Below are positions 43,832 to 52,250 of a stretch of 64,000 nt of DNA, one piece after another (the first letter of the stretch is position 1; each line of letters starts with the position of its first letter). The notes below the pieces were generated by a model. It did no database searches. It saw only the letters and a program-made list of their open reading frames with translations, and was not told where the DNA came from. This stretch comes from Alicyclobacillus sp. SO9 (GTDB lineage: Bacteria > Bacillota > Bacilli > Alicyclobacillales > Alicyclobacillaceae): positions 3,038,001-3,102,000 of the forward strand of contig NZ_CP066339.1 in the NCBI RefSeq assembly GCF_016406125.1. The letters are read 5' to 3'. A program made the translations under genes and the position numbers.

Positions 43832-44389
43832 TTAGAAACCTGCATTCATCTTCGCATTTTTCAAGACCTCATTTGCCACCTCAATCACTTGTGATTTGCT
43901 GAATGCAGTTGGGGGTTCAAAGCATCTCATTGTGACAATGACGGATGGCCGGTGAGTCAGTCGGGTTGGAATAATGAATAACAGCTGCTGTTGTATCACC
44001 GCCTGTCCTCCCGATGTCGTAAAATAGTACCCCTTCAAACCTTGACTCAGCCCCACAAGGTCCTTTGACGACGCCGAAATACGTCCGTGTGGAGCTTTCT
44101 TCTCACGAATGGAAAGCGTGGTGTTCGCTCCAGAAGTATAGCCCGTTTTGGCATAGTCCAACAGGAGTTGCGATGATGAACTGGTGACACGTTTCAGCAC
44201 CATGCCAGCAGGCAGTGCGTAAGGGACGTAAAACACGATTGGTGACGTTACGGAGGCCGATCCGGTGGATTCAATATGTTTAGCCGCTGCCTGATTTCGA
44301 GGACTTGGACTCTCTGTACATCCAACCATGGCAGCGCACGCCACGAGCGTTGCTGCTATTCCAAAAACCTTATTGTGCATGTTTCTCAC
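43832..44389 (-). CDS. Hypothetical lipoprotein
   Basis: About 185 residues. A signal peptide (HNKVFGIAATLVACAAMVGC) with lipobox MVGC, a Ser/Pro linker and a beta-rich domain make it a surface lipoprotein. The start is set at GTG 44389, with AGAGG 12 bases upstream; an ATG three codons later is an alternative. The mature domain (PIVFYVPYALPAGMVLKRVT; ISASSKDLVGLSQGLKGYYF) is not assigned to a family. It lies just upstream of the DUF2332 gene on the same strand. Confidence 0.72.
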   Translation of the reverse strand: MRNMHNKVFGIAATLVACAAMVGCTESPSPRNQAAAKHIESTGSASVTSPIVFYVPYALPAGMVLKRVTSSSSQLLLDYAKTGYTSGANTTLSIREKKAPHGRISASSKDLVGLSQGLKGYYFTTSGGQAVIQQQLLFIIPTRLTHRPSVIVTMRCFEPPTAFSKSQVIEVANEVLKNAKMNAGF

Positions 44390-44599
44390 GAGATGATCAT
44401 TCCTCTCAGCGCAATCTACCAAGATACTGGTCTTCTACCCTTGTACCCTTTGGCCCTTGCGACAATCTTCCATATTGTAACACTGCTTGAGACGCGATTT
44501 TGGAATGGGCATAGAGAACAGAGCAAACTCTCCTCAAATTGTTGGACAGTCCCCTGGAGACGCATACTCTGTCTTGGAAGGAATGCTCAAAAGCGCGTA

Positions 44600-44628
44600 T
44601 TGACACTCCAACGAGCATACGCTAGTCT
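44600..44628 (+). promoter_or_regulatory. Sigma-A-type promoter
   Basis: TTGACA at 44600-44605 and TAGTCT 17 bp downstream form a good promoter driving rightward transcription toward the small frame at 44651 and the MFS gene. Confidence 0.5.
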
Positions 44629-44650
44629 AAACTGAGTATTGTAGAGAGGA

Positions 44651-44827
44651 GTGTTAAAGGGTGCTGATGAATCCGCCTGCGTGGCAGTTTTACATCCGCA
44701 AATTCGGACCGAAGTCAATGCCGAATGGGACAGATCTGCCCTGTTTCGGCGGTTCATTGAGCATGCTTGCACTCACCGGCTAATCTCCTGCAACGAGATT
44801 TTGGATTCGGATTACGTAAGCATTTAA
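44651..44827 (+). CDS. Possible small leader protein (58 aa)
   Basis: A frame from GTG 44651 to TAA 44827 gives a 58-residue, charged, protein-like sequence (HPQIRTEVNAEWDRSALFRR; HRLISCNEILDSDYVSI). GAGAGGA touches the start, which is too close for normal spacing. A second frame (ATG 44664, 40 residues) in the same DNA has a better-placed AAAGGG. Only one can be the main product, if any. It lies between a good promoter and the MFS gene. Confidence is low. Confidence 0.3.
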   Translation: MLKGADESACVAVLHPQIRTEVNAEWDRSALFRRFIEHACTHRLISCNEILDSDYVSI

Positions 44828-44922
44828 TGTTCAGTTGCCGTTCGGGGTATGTCCCTGAGCGGTTTTTTCATGGATAGGACAAAACAACCACGAAAATAGA
44901 ACTGAGCGGAGGATACAGCAGG

Positions 44923-46143
44923 ATGACACAACCGAATGACAGTAGTAAATTGAGCCGCAAGTTGACTAGAGCCCAAATTGGACGCAAAAACATCGCAGTT
45001 CTTTATACCTATTCCGGAATTTCTCACCTGTGGTTCGACGGCGGCCTCTGGGTCGTATATTTTCAGCACAAGGGTCTTTCCTTGTTTCAGGTGGGATTAC
45101 TGGAGGCTGTACTTCACCTTGTGGCAGTTGCATCTGACGTACCCATCGGGATTTTTGCGGACAAAATTGGCTGGAAGCGCTCACTGGGTCTCAGCACTGT
45201 TGCCGGTATTATCTACACGGTACTCTGCCTCTCTTCGGCAAGTATTTGGCTCTTTGTTGCAGCTTTTGCAGCACGCGGTTTACAAATCACGTTGACCAAT
45301 GGCAGCGATGCTGCGATTGCCTATGAATCGACTGTCTGGGCTGGCATGAAAGATAAATACTTGGCGATTTCAGGTCGACTGTTTGCCATAGGACTCATTA
45401 GCATGGGGATTGCAGAGGCCGTCGGCGGAAGCCTTGCAAACTGGTCCTGGTCTTCGATTTACGTGGCTTTCACTATTGCCAATGTTTTGTCTTTCATTGC
45501 TGTGTTGTTTATCCGTGAACCGTGGGAGGCTCGCATAGGTGCGAATGAAACGCGGCTGTCGGCACTGACCATCACAGTAGAGGCTGTGCGTTTTGCCCGA
45601 CGCAGCAAAGCCTTTGCCAAATGGATTGTCTTTAGTACGATTCTTTCCGGCTTTACGGCCACTTTTTCCTTCTATGGACAGTCCCTGCTCCTGCACGCAG
45701 GGTGGAGCCTAATCGGTCTTGGCGTCTTGACGGGGGCGGAAAACGGAATTGGCGCAATTGTAAGTTGGATGACGCACCGGATTGTTCGCCGCTTCAGTGA
45801 ACCTGCCACGATGACGGCGTCCGGCATATTGGCCAGTATTGGACTCCTGGCCTTTGCCTGGATTCCCGGCATGTTGTCCGGCGCAGGCTACCTGTTGGGC
45901 TCCGCCGCAGACAACCTGTCTTATCCCTTGATAGACCAAGGTCTCAATCGCATCGTTCCATCCGCGCAGCGTGCAACCCTTTTGTCTGCACATTCCACTG
46001 GATTCTCACTGTTCATGATTGCAGGGTTTCCACTGTTTGGAGCCGTTGCACAAAAAATCGGACTGGTTCACACGGCTTATTTGGTCAGCATAGTTGGTGC
46101 CGTCTGCATTCTCGGTGTCACATGGTGGTGGCGACGGGAATAG
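44923..46143 (+). CDS. MFS transporter
   Basis: A 406-residue transporter with 12 predicted helices. The loop 2-3 motif region GIFADKIGWKRSLGL (motif A variant) and the helix-5/6 region are typical of the major facilitator superfamily, probably an exporter. GGAGG precedes the ATG by 9 bases. It is convergent with the anti-sigma gene. The substrate is unknown. Confidence 0.82.
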   Translation: MTQPNDSSKLSRKLTRAQIGRKNIAVLYTYSGISHLWFDGGLWVVYFQHKGLSLFQVGLLEAVLHLVAVASDVPIGIFADKIGWKRSLGLSTVAGIIYTVLCLSSASIWLFVAAFAARGLQITLTNGSDAAIAYESTVWAGMKDKYLAISGRLFAIGLISMGIAEAVGGSLANWSWSSIYVAFTIANVLSFIAVLFIREPWEARIGANETRLSALTITVEAVRFARRSKAFAKWIVFSTILSGFTATFSFYGQSLLLHAGWSLIGLGVLTGAENGIGAIVSWMTHRIVRRFSEPATMTASGILASIGLLAFAWIPGMLSGAGYLLGSAADNLSYPLIDQGLNRIVPSAQRATLLSAHSTGFSLFMIAGFPLFGAVAQKIGLVHTAYLVSIVGAVCILGVTWWWRRE

Positions 46144-46226
46144 CGCCGTGCTCTCATTCACTGCCAGTCTCGAACCGAATGCTCGAAGGTCTATATCCCA
46201 AAGGAAATTGTGTCCGACCAGATGTG

Positions 46227-47180
46227 TTAATTAAAGGAATGTATCAATTTGCCCTTAGCATTGTAGCCCTGAATGTTTCTAAGTCCATACGTAGTTCCTG
46301 ATTGGGGCTGGAGTTGAACGTAACTATACGCGTGGTCTTTGACGGGCACGGTGACCCTCTGTCCACTCTGCAGAGTGATAACTATCTGCGTGATGGCGAA
46401 ATCGGGTACTACTCCGCTCCACCACATGAACTGATTCTTACGATTCGGAAGACCGCCGCCGTAACCAATGTGTTGGAAGTATTTATTGAATGTGTACCTA
46501 AGGAGCGACTGGGCTGTAATTGTTATGTCGGGCGACATAGATTTCATAACCAGTTCCCAGTTACCATTGGCCGCTTTTTGTGCGATGACATCCGCGACAT
46601 GTTTTTGATTGTGTTTCAGATACGTACAAAATACAAAAGCGTAGTTGCCTTTGATCTCACTCCAGCGAATCACCAAGTGCGAAATGCTTGATGCAGCTTT
46701 GGAGGTCGACAATGCACCGTTGGGGCCTGTGGCGGAAGACTGCTCGCTCCCTGCTGTTGTACCGGAACTCGAGGAACTTCCGGCCGGCACAGTCACACTG
46801 CTGCTTGAATTTGAAGAGGAATGATAAGCAAAAAAATCGACGAGCATTTTCCGGAACTGAGGCGTATCCACGGGTGTTGGTATCACACTTCCACCAGGCC
46901 CGGCTTCGGTTTCGGTAAACATCGAATTGATTCTGCGAATTGCCCGTTGCTTATGGTAATACATGGTTCCTCCTACAACCGCGCCCAGCACAAGCACCGC
47001 TGCCCCGACCGTCAATGCCGTCTGTTTCCAACGTCGGAATCGCTCAAAATGACCTCTGCTGCGGCCTCTGCCGAAGCGCTGGTCTCTGGCCCGTGCCAAT
47101 ACCCGCATCCTTCGGTCCTCGGTCAACTCATGCGCAGGAAGAGATTGTATCTGTTCTTTCAGCTTATCGTCAAAGCTCAC
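46227..47180 (-). CDS. Transmembrane anti-sigma factor partner
   Basis: A 317-residue protein: a short basic cytosolic N-terminus (DDKLKEQIQSLPAHELTEDR; about 50 residues), one transmembrane helix (ALTVGAAVLVLGAVVGGTMYY), a Ser-rich linker and an extracytoplasmic domain of about 170 residues. This layout, and an 11-bp overlap with the upstream ECF sigma gene, suggest it holds the sigma factor inactive until an envelope signal. The N-terminus lacks the HxxxCxxC zinc motif. Gene pairing is the main evidence. Confidence 0.7.
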   Translation of the reverse strand: MSFDDKLKEQIQSLPAHELTEDRRMRVLARARDQRFGRGRSRGHFERFRRWKQTALTVGAAVLVLGAVVGGTMYYHKQRAIRRINSMFTETEAGPGGSVIPTPVDTPQFRKMLVDFFAYHSSSNSSSSVTVPAGSSSSSGTTAGSEQSSATGPNGALSTSKAASSISHLVIRWSEIKGNYAFVFCTYLKHNQKHVADVIAQKAANGNWELVMKSMSPDITITAQSLLRYTFNKYFQHIGYGGGLPNRKNQFMWWSGVVPDFAITQIVITLQSGQRVTVPVKDHAYSYVQLQPQSGTTYGLRNIQGYNAKGKLIHSFN

Positions 47181-47673
47181 TAGCCAACACCTCCTTTTGC
47201 ACTCGTTCCCCCAATTTCATTACGGCCCGGCGATACCTGGCTTTAGCGGTCACTTCAGGGATGTTCAAGACGCGGGCGATTTCTCTGAACGACATCTCCT
47301 GGTGCAATCTCAGTATCACTACTTCGCGTTGCGGGCGCTTCAGGGTCAGGACTGTTCTCCAGAGAGCATGACCTGTAATCGCCTCGATGGCACTCTCTTC
47401 TGCAGAAGCTGAGACGTCTGAAGCGTACTCCCGAAGCTGGTGATGTCCCACTGGAATGACTCGACGAATGAATGCAGATTTAAAATGGTCCTTACACCGA
47501 TTTCGAGCAATCACAAACAACCATGTCTTATAGGACGACTTTCCTTGAAAAGAATCCAAGTGCTCATATGCACTAATAAAGACGTCTTGGGTCAGGTCAT
47601 CAGCCGCAGTCACGCTGCCTGCAGTCGCATAGATGTAGCTCCAAATCCCGCTCCAATACTTTGTCATCAGCAT
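47170..47673 (-). CDS. ECF-type RNA polymerase sigma factor
   Basis: At least 167 residues. Region 2 is visible (DDLTQDVFISAYEHLDSFQG, then YKTWLFVIARNRCKDHFKS) and region 4 has the helix-turn-helix PQREVVILRLHQEMSFREIA followed by LNIPEVTAKARYRRA. It should direct transcription in response to an envelope stress through the overlapping anti-sigma gene. The conserved frame continues about 11-14 codons upstream of the ATG at 47673 (DRDSDAVLD) without ATG, GTG or TTG. GGAAGGGG there stands 9 bases before an ATC, so the true start is unclear. Confidence 0.85.
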   Translation of the reverse strand: MLMTKYWSGIWSYIYATAGSVTAADDLTQDVFISAYEHLDSFQGKSSYKTWLFVIARNRCKDHFKSAFIRRVIPVGHHQLREYASDVSASAEESAIEAITGHALWRTVLTLKRPQREVVILRLHQEMSFREIARVLNIPEVTAKARYRRAVMKLGERVQKEVLASEL

Positions 47674-47810
47674 ATCTAAAACCGCATCGCTGTCACGATC
47701 CGCTCCGATGGGTTTTCACCCCTTCCGCCTGACTCTTCTTTTTATAGACGACACAGACCTTTGTTTGGATACACAATTTGCATCACTGTATAAATGTACA
47801 TGAATAATCG

Positions 47811-47840
47811 AAAATCCCCCGGCAGACCTATACCGGAGGA
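47811..47840 (-). terminator. Terminator after the DrrAB-type operon
   Basis: A stem TCCCCCGG/CCGGAGGA with one mismatch is followed leftward by TTTTCGATTATT. It lies beyond the ABC permease stop. Confidence 0.5.
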
Positions 47841-47941
47841 TAAACTGGGTTGCTCAGGTTATCAACTCGCAGCCGCACAAAGGACTGGCGTCTGCTCATC
47901 GAGATCGTCGACGCTTCATTCGTTCTCTTGTATCTTCATTC

Positions 47942-48766
47942 CTATGTTCGCCTCATATAGGCACGTACTGTGAGCGGTGCAAATATAGCCACAACAACGG
48001 CTGCGCCAAGAAGGGAAATGGATAAATCCGATCCAATCGATCCGGTATTCGTAAGGTCCCTCACCGCCGTCACCAAATGTGAGATTGGATTAATGTCCAC
48101 GAACCACTGCAACCAGTGCGGCATGGTCTTCACAGGTACAAAGGCGTTGGATAAGAACGTGAGCGGAAACAAAATCATCATAGAAATGCCCTGCACACTC
48201 GAAGCGGTTCTGGCGATGACACCAAAGAAAGCGAAGATCCAGCTCATTGCCCATGAGCAGACAATAACAAGGATGCCTGCAACCACCACATGCCCCAAGC
48301 CGCCGTTGGGACGATAGCCCATCACATATCCCATGGAAAATGTGAGTGTTGTTGCAATGGCATATCGAACTGTGTCAGCCAACAATGCTCCCGCCAACGG
48401 TGAAATCCGTGCAATTGGCAGTGACTTAAACCTGTCAAACACGCCCTTATCCATGTCCTCTCGGAGTTGCACACCCGTTACGACGGAAGTTGTAATGACG
48501 GTTTGTACAAGGATTCCAGGAATAATCACAGGCAAGTAGCTTTGTACGTTTCCTGAAATCGCACCACCAAAGATATAAGTAAACATTACGGTGAAGATAA
48601 TCGGTACAAATGTGACATCGAACAACTGTTCCGGCGTGCGCTTAATCTTTAGCAGTCCCCGGTAGGCCATGGTAAATGAGTGACGCAATGACAGCCCAAA
48701 ACTTGCATGGTTTTTTAGTTTCCGGTCTCGTACAGGAACAATCCGCTGCGTGGTCTGCGTCGTCAC
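47942..48766 (-). CDS. ABC-2 type exporter permease (DrrB-like)
   Basis: A 274-residue membrane protein with six predicted helices and the ABC-2 fold. The motifs FVPIIFTVMFTYIFGGAI, PGILVQTVITTSV and the late PLTFLSNAFVPVKTMPHWLQ are typical of daunorubicin-resistance DrrB-like permeases. It pairs with the ATPase encoded just upstream (GTGA overlap). It is probably a drug, lipid or toxic-compound exporter. The substrate is unknown. Confidence 0.87.
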   Translation of the reverse strand: MTTQTTQRIVPVRDRKLKNHASFGLSLRHSFTMAYRGLLKIKRTPEQLFDVTFVPIIFTVMFTYIFGGAISGNVQSYLPVIIPGILVQTVITTSVVTGVQLREDMDKGVFDRFKSLPIARISPLAGALLADTVRYAIATTLTFSMGYVMGYRPNGGLGHVVVAGILVIVCSWAMSWIFAFFGVIARTASSVQGISMMILFPLTFLSNAFVPVKTMPHWLQWFVDINPISHLVTAVRDLTNTGSIGSDLSISLLGAAVVVAIFAPLTVRAYMRRT

Positions 48767-49812
48767 GATAAAATCACCCCTTTGTCACTGGCTTCATCCG
48801 AACTCTTCTTCTCGTCTTCAACCCCGTGACCGGTAATACTTAGGAACACTTCATCCAGTGTTGGCTTTTGTACGCTCATCTCAGTCAAACGAATTCCTTC
48901 TTTACGAAGGGTAATCAATAAGTCAGCAACCCTGTCAGCGTCTTTCATGGGTGCCGTGATTCTCCCTGTGTCCGCATTGACAATAGCTGTGACACCCAAC
49001 ACATCGTAAACCGCTTGGCTGACTCGCTCCAGATGGGCGCTGTCCTCCACGTGGAGTTGTAGCGATGAGTCGCCAATGGAAGCCTTCAGTTCGTCGGCGG
49101 TGCCTTCGGCGACGACGCGACCGTGATCGATGACAGCAATTCTGTCTGCAAGTTGGTCGGCTTCGTCCAAATACTGGGTCGTTAACAATACGGTCGATCC
49201 GTTTTTCACAAGTTGCCGGATAGTCCCCCACATTTGTGCGCGTGTTCTCGGATCAAGACCAGTGGTCGGCTCATCCAGAAAGATGAGCGGAGGTTGCGCA
49301 ATCAAACTCGCAGCCAAATCCAGCCGACGTCTCATACCGCCGGAGAATTTTTTCAGCGGACGCCGGGCCGCTTCCGTTAACCCAAACTCCTCCAGCAACT
49401 CTGCCGCTTTCTTCCTCGCTTCCTTGCGTCCGAGTCCAAGCAGCCTCGAAAACAGAACCAGGTTCTCTGTCGCACTCAGGGTTTCGTCAACAGACGCATA
49501 CTGCCCCGTTACACCAATGAGCTGCCGAACCACATGCGGTTCCTTCAGCACATCATGTCCGAAAATCTTCGCAGAACCCCCGTCTGGACGCAACAAGGTT
49601 GTCAACATTCGAATCGTTGTTGTTTTCCCCGCCCCGTTCGGCCCAAGTACTCCATAAATCGTCCCAGCCTTGACCTTTAAATCAACGCCGTCCACTGCCC
49701 GATTGGTACCGAACACTTTTACCAGTCCGTTGGCTTCGACCGCCAAGGTCGTCTTATCAATTCCCGTTTGTTTCTCATGCAAGTCCAGTTGGTACGTGTC
49801 TTGAGTTCTCAC
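48763..49812 (-). CDS. ABC exporter ATPase (DrrA-like)
   Basis: A 349-residue ATP-binding subunit. Walker A GPNGAGKTT, signature FSGGMRRRLDL, Walker B LIFLDEPTTGLDP and the switch His region (LLTTQYLDEAD, where the usual TH is TQ) are present. There is an extra C-terminal domain of about 100 residues, as in DrrA (LQLHVEDSAHLERVSQAVYD). The start is GTG after AAGGAGGAA. It forms an operon with the DrrB-like permease. Confidence 0.9.
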   Translation of the reverse strand: MRTQDTYQLDLHEKQTGIDKTTLAVEANGLVKVFGTNRAVDGVDLKVKAGTIYGVLGPNGAGKTTTIRMLTTLLRPDGGSAKIFGHDVLKEPHVVRQLIGVTGQYASVDETLSATENLVLFSRLLGLGRKEARKKAAELLEEFGLTEAARRPLKKFSGGMRRRLDLAASLIAQPPLIFLDEPTTGLDPRTRAQMWGTIRQLVKNGSTVLLTTQYLDEADQLADRIAVIDHGRVVAEGTADELKASIGDSSLQLHVEDSAHLERVSQAVYDVLGVTAIVNADTGRITAPMKDADRVADLLITLRKEGIRLTEMSVQKPTLDEVFLSITGHGVEDEKKSSDEASDKGVILS

Positions 49813-49929
49813 CGTGTTCCTCCTTTTTGCAAAACCTTATCTATCGGCACGCCAAGTTAAATTACATGCGATACAAACAAGATACCCTCTTCTAATCTAT
49901 TACACATCCGCCGACAGTCGAGTCGCATA

Positions 49930-49960
49930 TCAGACTTTAGTCTGAGACATTCATTGTCTC
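49930..49960. promoter_or_regulatory. Two abutting inverted repeats
   Basis: TCAGACT-TT-AGTCTGA (49930-49945) and GAGACA-ttcat-TGTCTC (49944-49960) overlap by two bases, 118 bp upstream of the DrrA-like gene. They could be operator half-sites for the exporter operon or RNA hairpins. The binding protein is unknown. Confidence 0.4.
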
Positions 49961-50011
49961 TTGTAACAGGATAACCTAATTAATTTGTACATTGGAACCT
50001 GCTTTCCCATA

Positions 50012-50066
50012 TTGACAAACGGAACTCGCAAATGGATAATCGGATCAATAATCAAATTAATCCGAT
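50012..50066 (+). promoter_or_regulatory. Promoter and operator-like repeat of the DUF4395 gene
   Basis: TTGACA (50012-50017) and GATAAT (50035-50040) with 17-bp spacing are a strong sigma-A promoter. An inverted repeat ATCGGAT (50039-50045) / ATCCGAT (50060-50066) covers the likely transcription start. That place fits a repressor site. Confidence 0.6.
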
Positions 50067-50083
50067 ATGTTAGGTGTGATTTA

Positions 50084-50518
50084 ATGATGAAGACGGCTTC
50101 TATACCGCGACCGCTCGTCCGTACAAACCAATGGACAATCGTTTTAACCGTCGTGTTTTCTCTTACCCTGCATGTTTACTGGGTTTTGTTCATTCCTCTT
50201 TTGGCTGGACTTATGGGACTGGTATTTCACTTTAATCCAATTATGAGGGGCGCGAAATTATTCTTAAGGAAAGCTCCCTCAGACTATGTTCCCGAAGACG
50301 CGCAGCAACAGCAGTTTAACCAGTACATTGCTCTAAGCTGTTTGTTCCTTTCTCTGTTAGGCTTCACGTTCCACTGGATAATTGTAGGCTATACTTTTGC
50401 CATCCTAGTAGCATTAGCAGCGTTTGTAGCAATCCTCGGATTCTGTGTTGGGTGCTTTATTCGATTTCAGTGGTCACAATACCGTTACCGCCGTCAAGCC
50501 CGTGCACAGCAAGGCTGA
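50084..50518 (+). CDS. DUF4395 membrane protein
   Basis: A 144-residue protein with four predicted helices in two hairpins. The start MMKTASIPRPLVRTNQW, the FHFNPIMRGAKLFLRK loop and the final GFCVGCFIRFQW match DUF4395, a family often tied to thioredoxin or rhodanese genes. The CVGC pair in the last helix may be redox active; no partner gene is adjacent. The start is ATG 50084 or 50087 with TAGGTG upstream; a longer upstream frame is ignored. Confidence 0.78.
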   Translation: MMKTASIPRPLVRTNQWTIVLTVVFSLTLHVYWVLFIPLLAGLMGLVFHFNPIMRGAKLFLRKAPSDYVPEDAQQQQFNQYIALSCLFLSLLGFTFHWIIVGYTFAILVALAAFVAILGFCVGCFIRFQWSQYRYRRQARAQQG

Positions 50519-50735
50519 TTACGGTTTGCAAATTTGCCGCACACGTGACGTGCTACAAGGCTTACTTAAATTTGGGTGTCCAGTTTCCATGAAACAGCAT
50601 GTTCCGCCGTATTGACCAAATGCCAGGGTGAGTCTGTATGAGTGGCGGCAGGAGAGGTGTAGGCTGCAGTTGCCGATGCTGGCAGAGATACACCAGGGTC
50701 ATGCAGCATTCCTCTCATATCCATGGTCCCGGTCC
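50519..50735. other. Intergenic region before first 248-bp repeat
   Basis: No coding frame with a ribosome binding site, RNA family or repeat was recognised in these 217 bases. The region may be residual sequence around repeat insertions. Confidence 0.5.
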
Positions 50736-50983
50736 TTGGTTAGTGATCCTTTCGCTCCCTATCGCAAGCCTGGTCAAATAATAGTGATCGATTCGATCAC
50801 TATTCCAATCAGCCGTTCACATTAGGGATCCCGTTGCGCCCTATCACCCACGTCCCCCCTGCCTCCACCGATATTAGTGTCCATTCATGACACTAATATC
50901 TTTGCCAGGTAGCATTAGCGATCTTTGAGATCATTATCGCATCGCCACTTCGGCCGATAGGGATCTTTCGAGTCACTAATCGC
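50736..50983 (+). repeat. 248-bp six-hairpin element, copy 1
   Basis: The element begins TTGGTTAGTGATCC and ends TCACTAATCGC; TTAGTGA/TCACTAA at its ends are inverted. It holds six imperfect hairpins whose arms are variants of TAGnGATC/GATCACTA. Examples are ATAGTGATCGATTCGATCAC (plus TAT), and a perfect 12-bp stem GATATTAGTGTC/GACACTAATATC. It is non-coding and differs from copy 2 at six positions only. Confidence 0.92.
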
Positions 50984-51198
50984 CTCGCTGCCCCCTGACT
51001 CGCCGACGCCTGACCCGGCCAGCCAGCTTCGGCAGTAACCCAGCGGGACCCGCGAGTGCGAACGAGATCGGCGAAAAAGACATGCGGAAAAAAATGCTCT
51101 TTATGAACTCAAAACCCGCTAAAAGGATAAATGTGGCAGTCCCCAAGCAGCGGACATTGATGCGGTCGTGAATCTTGGCGAGTTCGTACCTCATGACG
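50984..51198. other. Spacer between repeat copies
   Basis: These 215 bases show no gene I can support. A 72-codon minus-strand frame exists here but has no ribosome binding site and an odd composition. The spacer is not itself a copy of the repeat. Confidence 0.45.
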
Positions 51199-51446
51199 TT
51201 GGTTAGTGATCCTTTCGCTCCCTATCTCGAGCCTGGTCAAATAATAGTGATCGATTCGATCACTATTCCAATCAGCCGTCCACATTAGGGATCCCGTTGC
51301 GCCCTATCACCCACGTCCCCCCTGACTCCACCGATATTAGTGTCCTTTCATGACACTAATATCTTTGCCAGGTAGCATTAGCGATCTTTGAGATCATTAT
51401 CGCATCGCCACTTCGGCTGATAGGGATCTTTCGAGTCACTAATCGC
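51199..51446 (+). repeat. 248-bp six-hairpin element, copy 2
   Basis: Same length and order of hairpins as copy 1, 463 bp downstream in direct orientation. By eye, 242 of 248 positions are identical and there are no gaps. The differences fall outside the palindromic arms or in loops (for example CATTC versus CTTTC in the loop of the 12-bp stem). Confidence 0.92.
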
Positions 51447-51482
51447 ACCGCTGACCTAGCCTGACCTAGCCGGCTTGGCTTG

Positions 51483-52250
51483 CTAGGCCTCTTTTCGCTG
51501 CAACGACTCGATAACCTGCTGGTGCCGATTAAAGAGCGAATCTTGCGTCAAAATCCCTAGGGTTACACTGGTTAAAGCTGCGGCGCTCAATAAGGCGAAA
51601 ATAATCAGCAATTGGTAACGCACCGCTTGAATTGGATCTGCACCGCCAAGAATCAACCCGGTCATGATGCCCGGAAGTTGCACAAGTCCAATGGTTTTCA
51701 TCGTATCTATTGTAGGAATCATACTGGCCTTGATGGAATGCTTGACAACGTGCTGTGCAGCCTGATGAGGAGCAGCGCCCAGTGAGAGCAGCACGTTAAT
51801 TTCCTCCTTTCGAGCACGGGTCTCAGAAGCCAGCCGATTGAGAAACAGAGATGACAGCACCATCGAGTTCCCTGTCATCAGTCCAGACAGTGGTATTACA
51901 TATCTCGGTTGCCATGGAATGATATGCACAATCAGCAAAAAACCAACGGTAAAGACTGTCGTCAGCGTAATCGCAATAGCGAGTCTCCACCAAATCCCGC
52001 GAAGACCCTGCCCTCGATTTTTAGCGTTCATAACGGCTACCCCAATCATGAGGAGAACCATCAGAATGGTGTAAACTGGTGTTTTCGCAGTAAACACGAA
52101 CTTCAGAATATAGCCGACAGCAAGCAACTGTATGGTCGCACGAATCACAGCTATCACCAAATCGCGCTCAATACCGAGTCGTCTCCACACAGCCACTATC
52201 AGGGCGAGGGCAACAAAGGCGAGAGTAAATCCCAGCGACACAAAGCTCAT
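51483..52250 (-). CDS. fetB: FetB-like (UPF0014) iron-export permease
   Basis: A 255-residue protein with about seven helices of the UPF0014 family. The signature GLMTGNSMVLSSLFLNRL and the helix KASMIPTIDTMKTIGLVQLP with PGIMTGLILGGADP are diagnostic. In E. coli FetAB exports iron and helps resist oxidative stress. It overlaps the upstream ATPase gene by 4 bp (ATGA). In plants and other bacteria, relatives handle aluminium or UDP-glucose, so the metal call is inferred. Confidence 0.86.
   Translation of the reverse strand: MSFVSLGFTLAFVALALIVAVWRRLGIERDLVIAVIRATIQLLAVGYILKFVFTAKTPVYTILMVLLMIGVAVMNAKNRGQGLRGIWWRLAIAITLTTVFTVGFLLIVHIIPWQPRYVIPLSGLMTGNSMVLSSLFLNRLASETRARKEEINVLLSLGAAPHQAAQHVVKHSIKASMIPTIDTMKTIGLVQLPGIMTGLILGGADPIQAVRYQLLIIFALLSAAALTSVTLGILTQDSLFNRHQQVIESLQRKEA

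Noticed and set aside
50976-51194. Minus-strand frame of 72 codons between the 248-bp repeats, as a possible transposase remnant
   Set aside because: No ribosome binding site, no similarity to a transposase motif, and an Arg-rich end that reads out of GC-rich non-coding DNA.
50736-51446. CRISPR array
   Set aside because: There are only two direct 248-bp copies with one long spacer and no cas genes; unit length and structure do not fit CRISPR.
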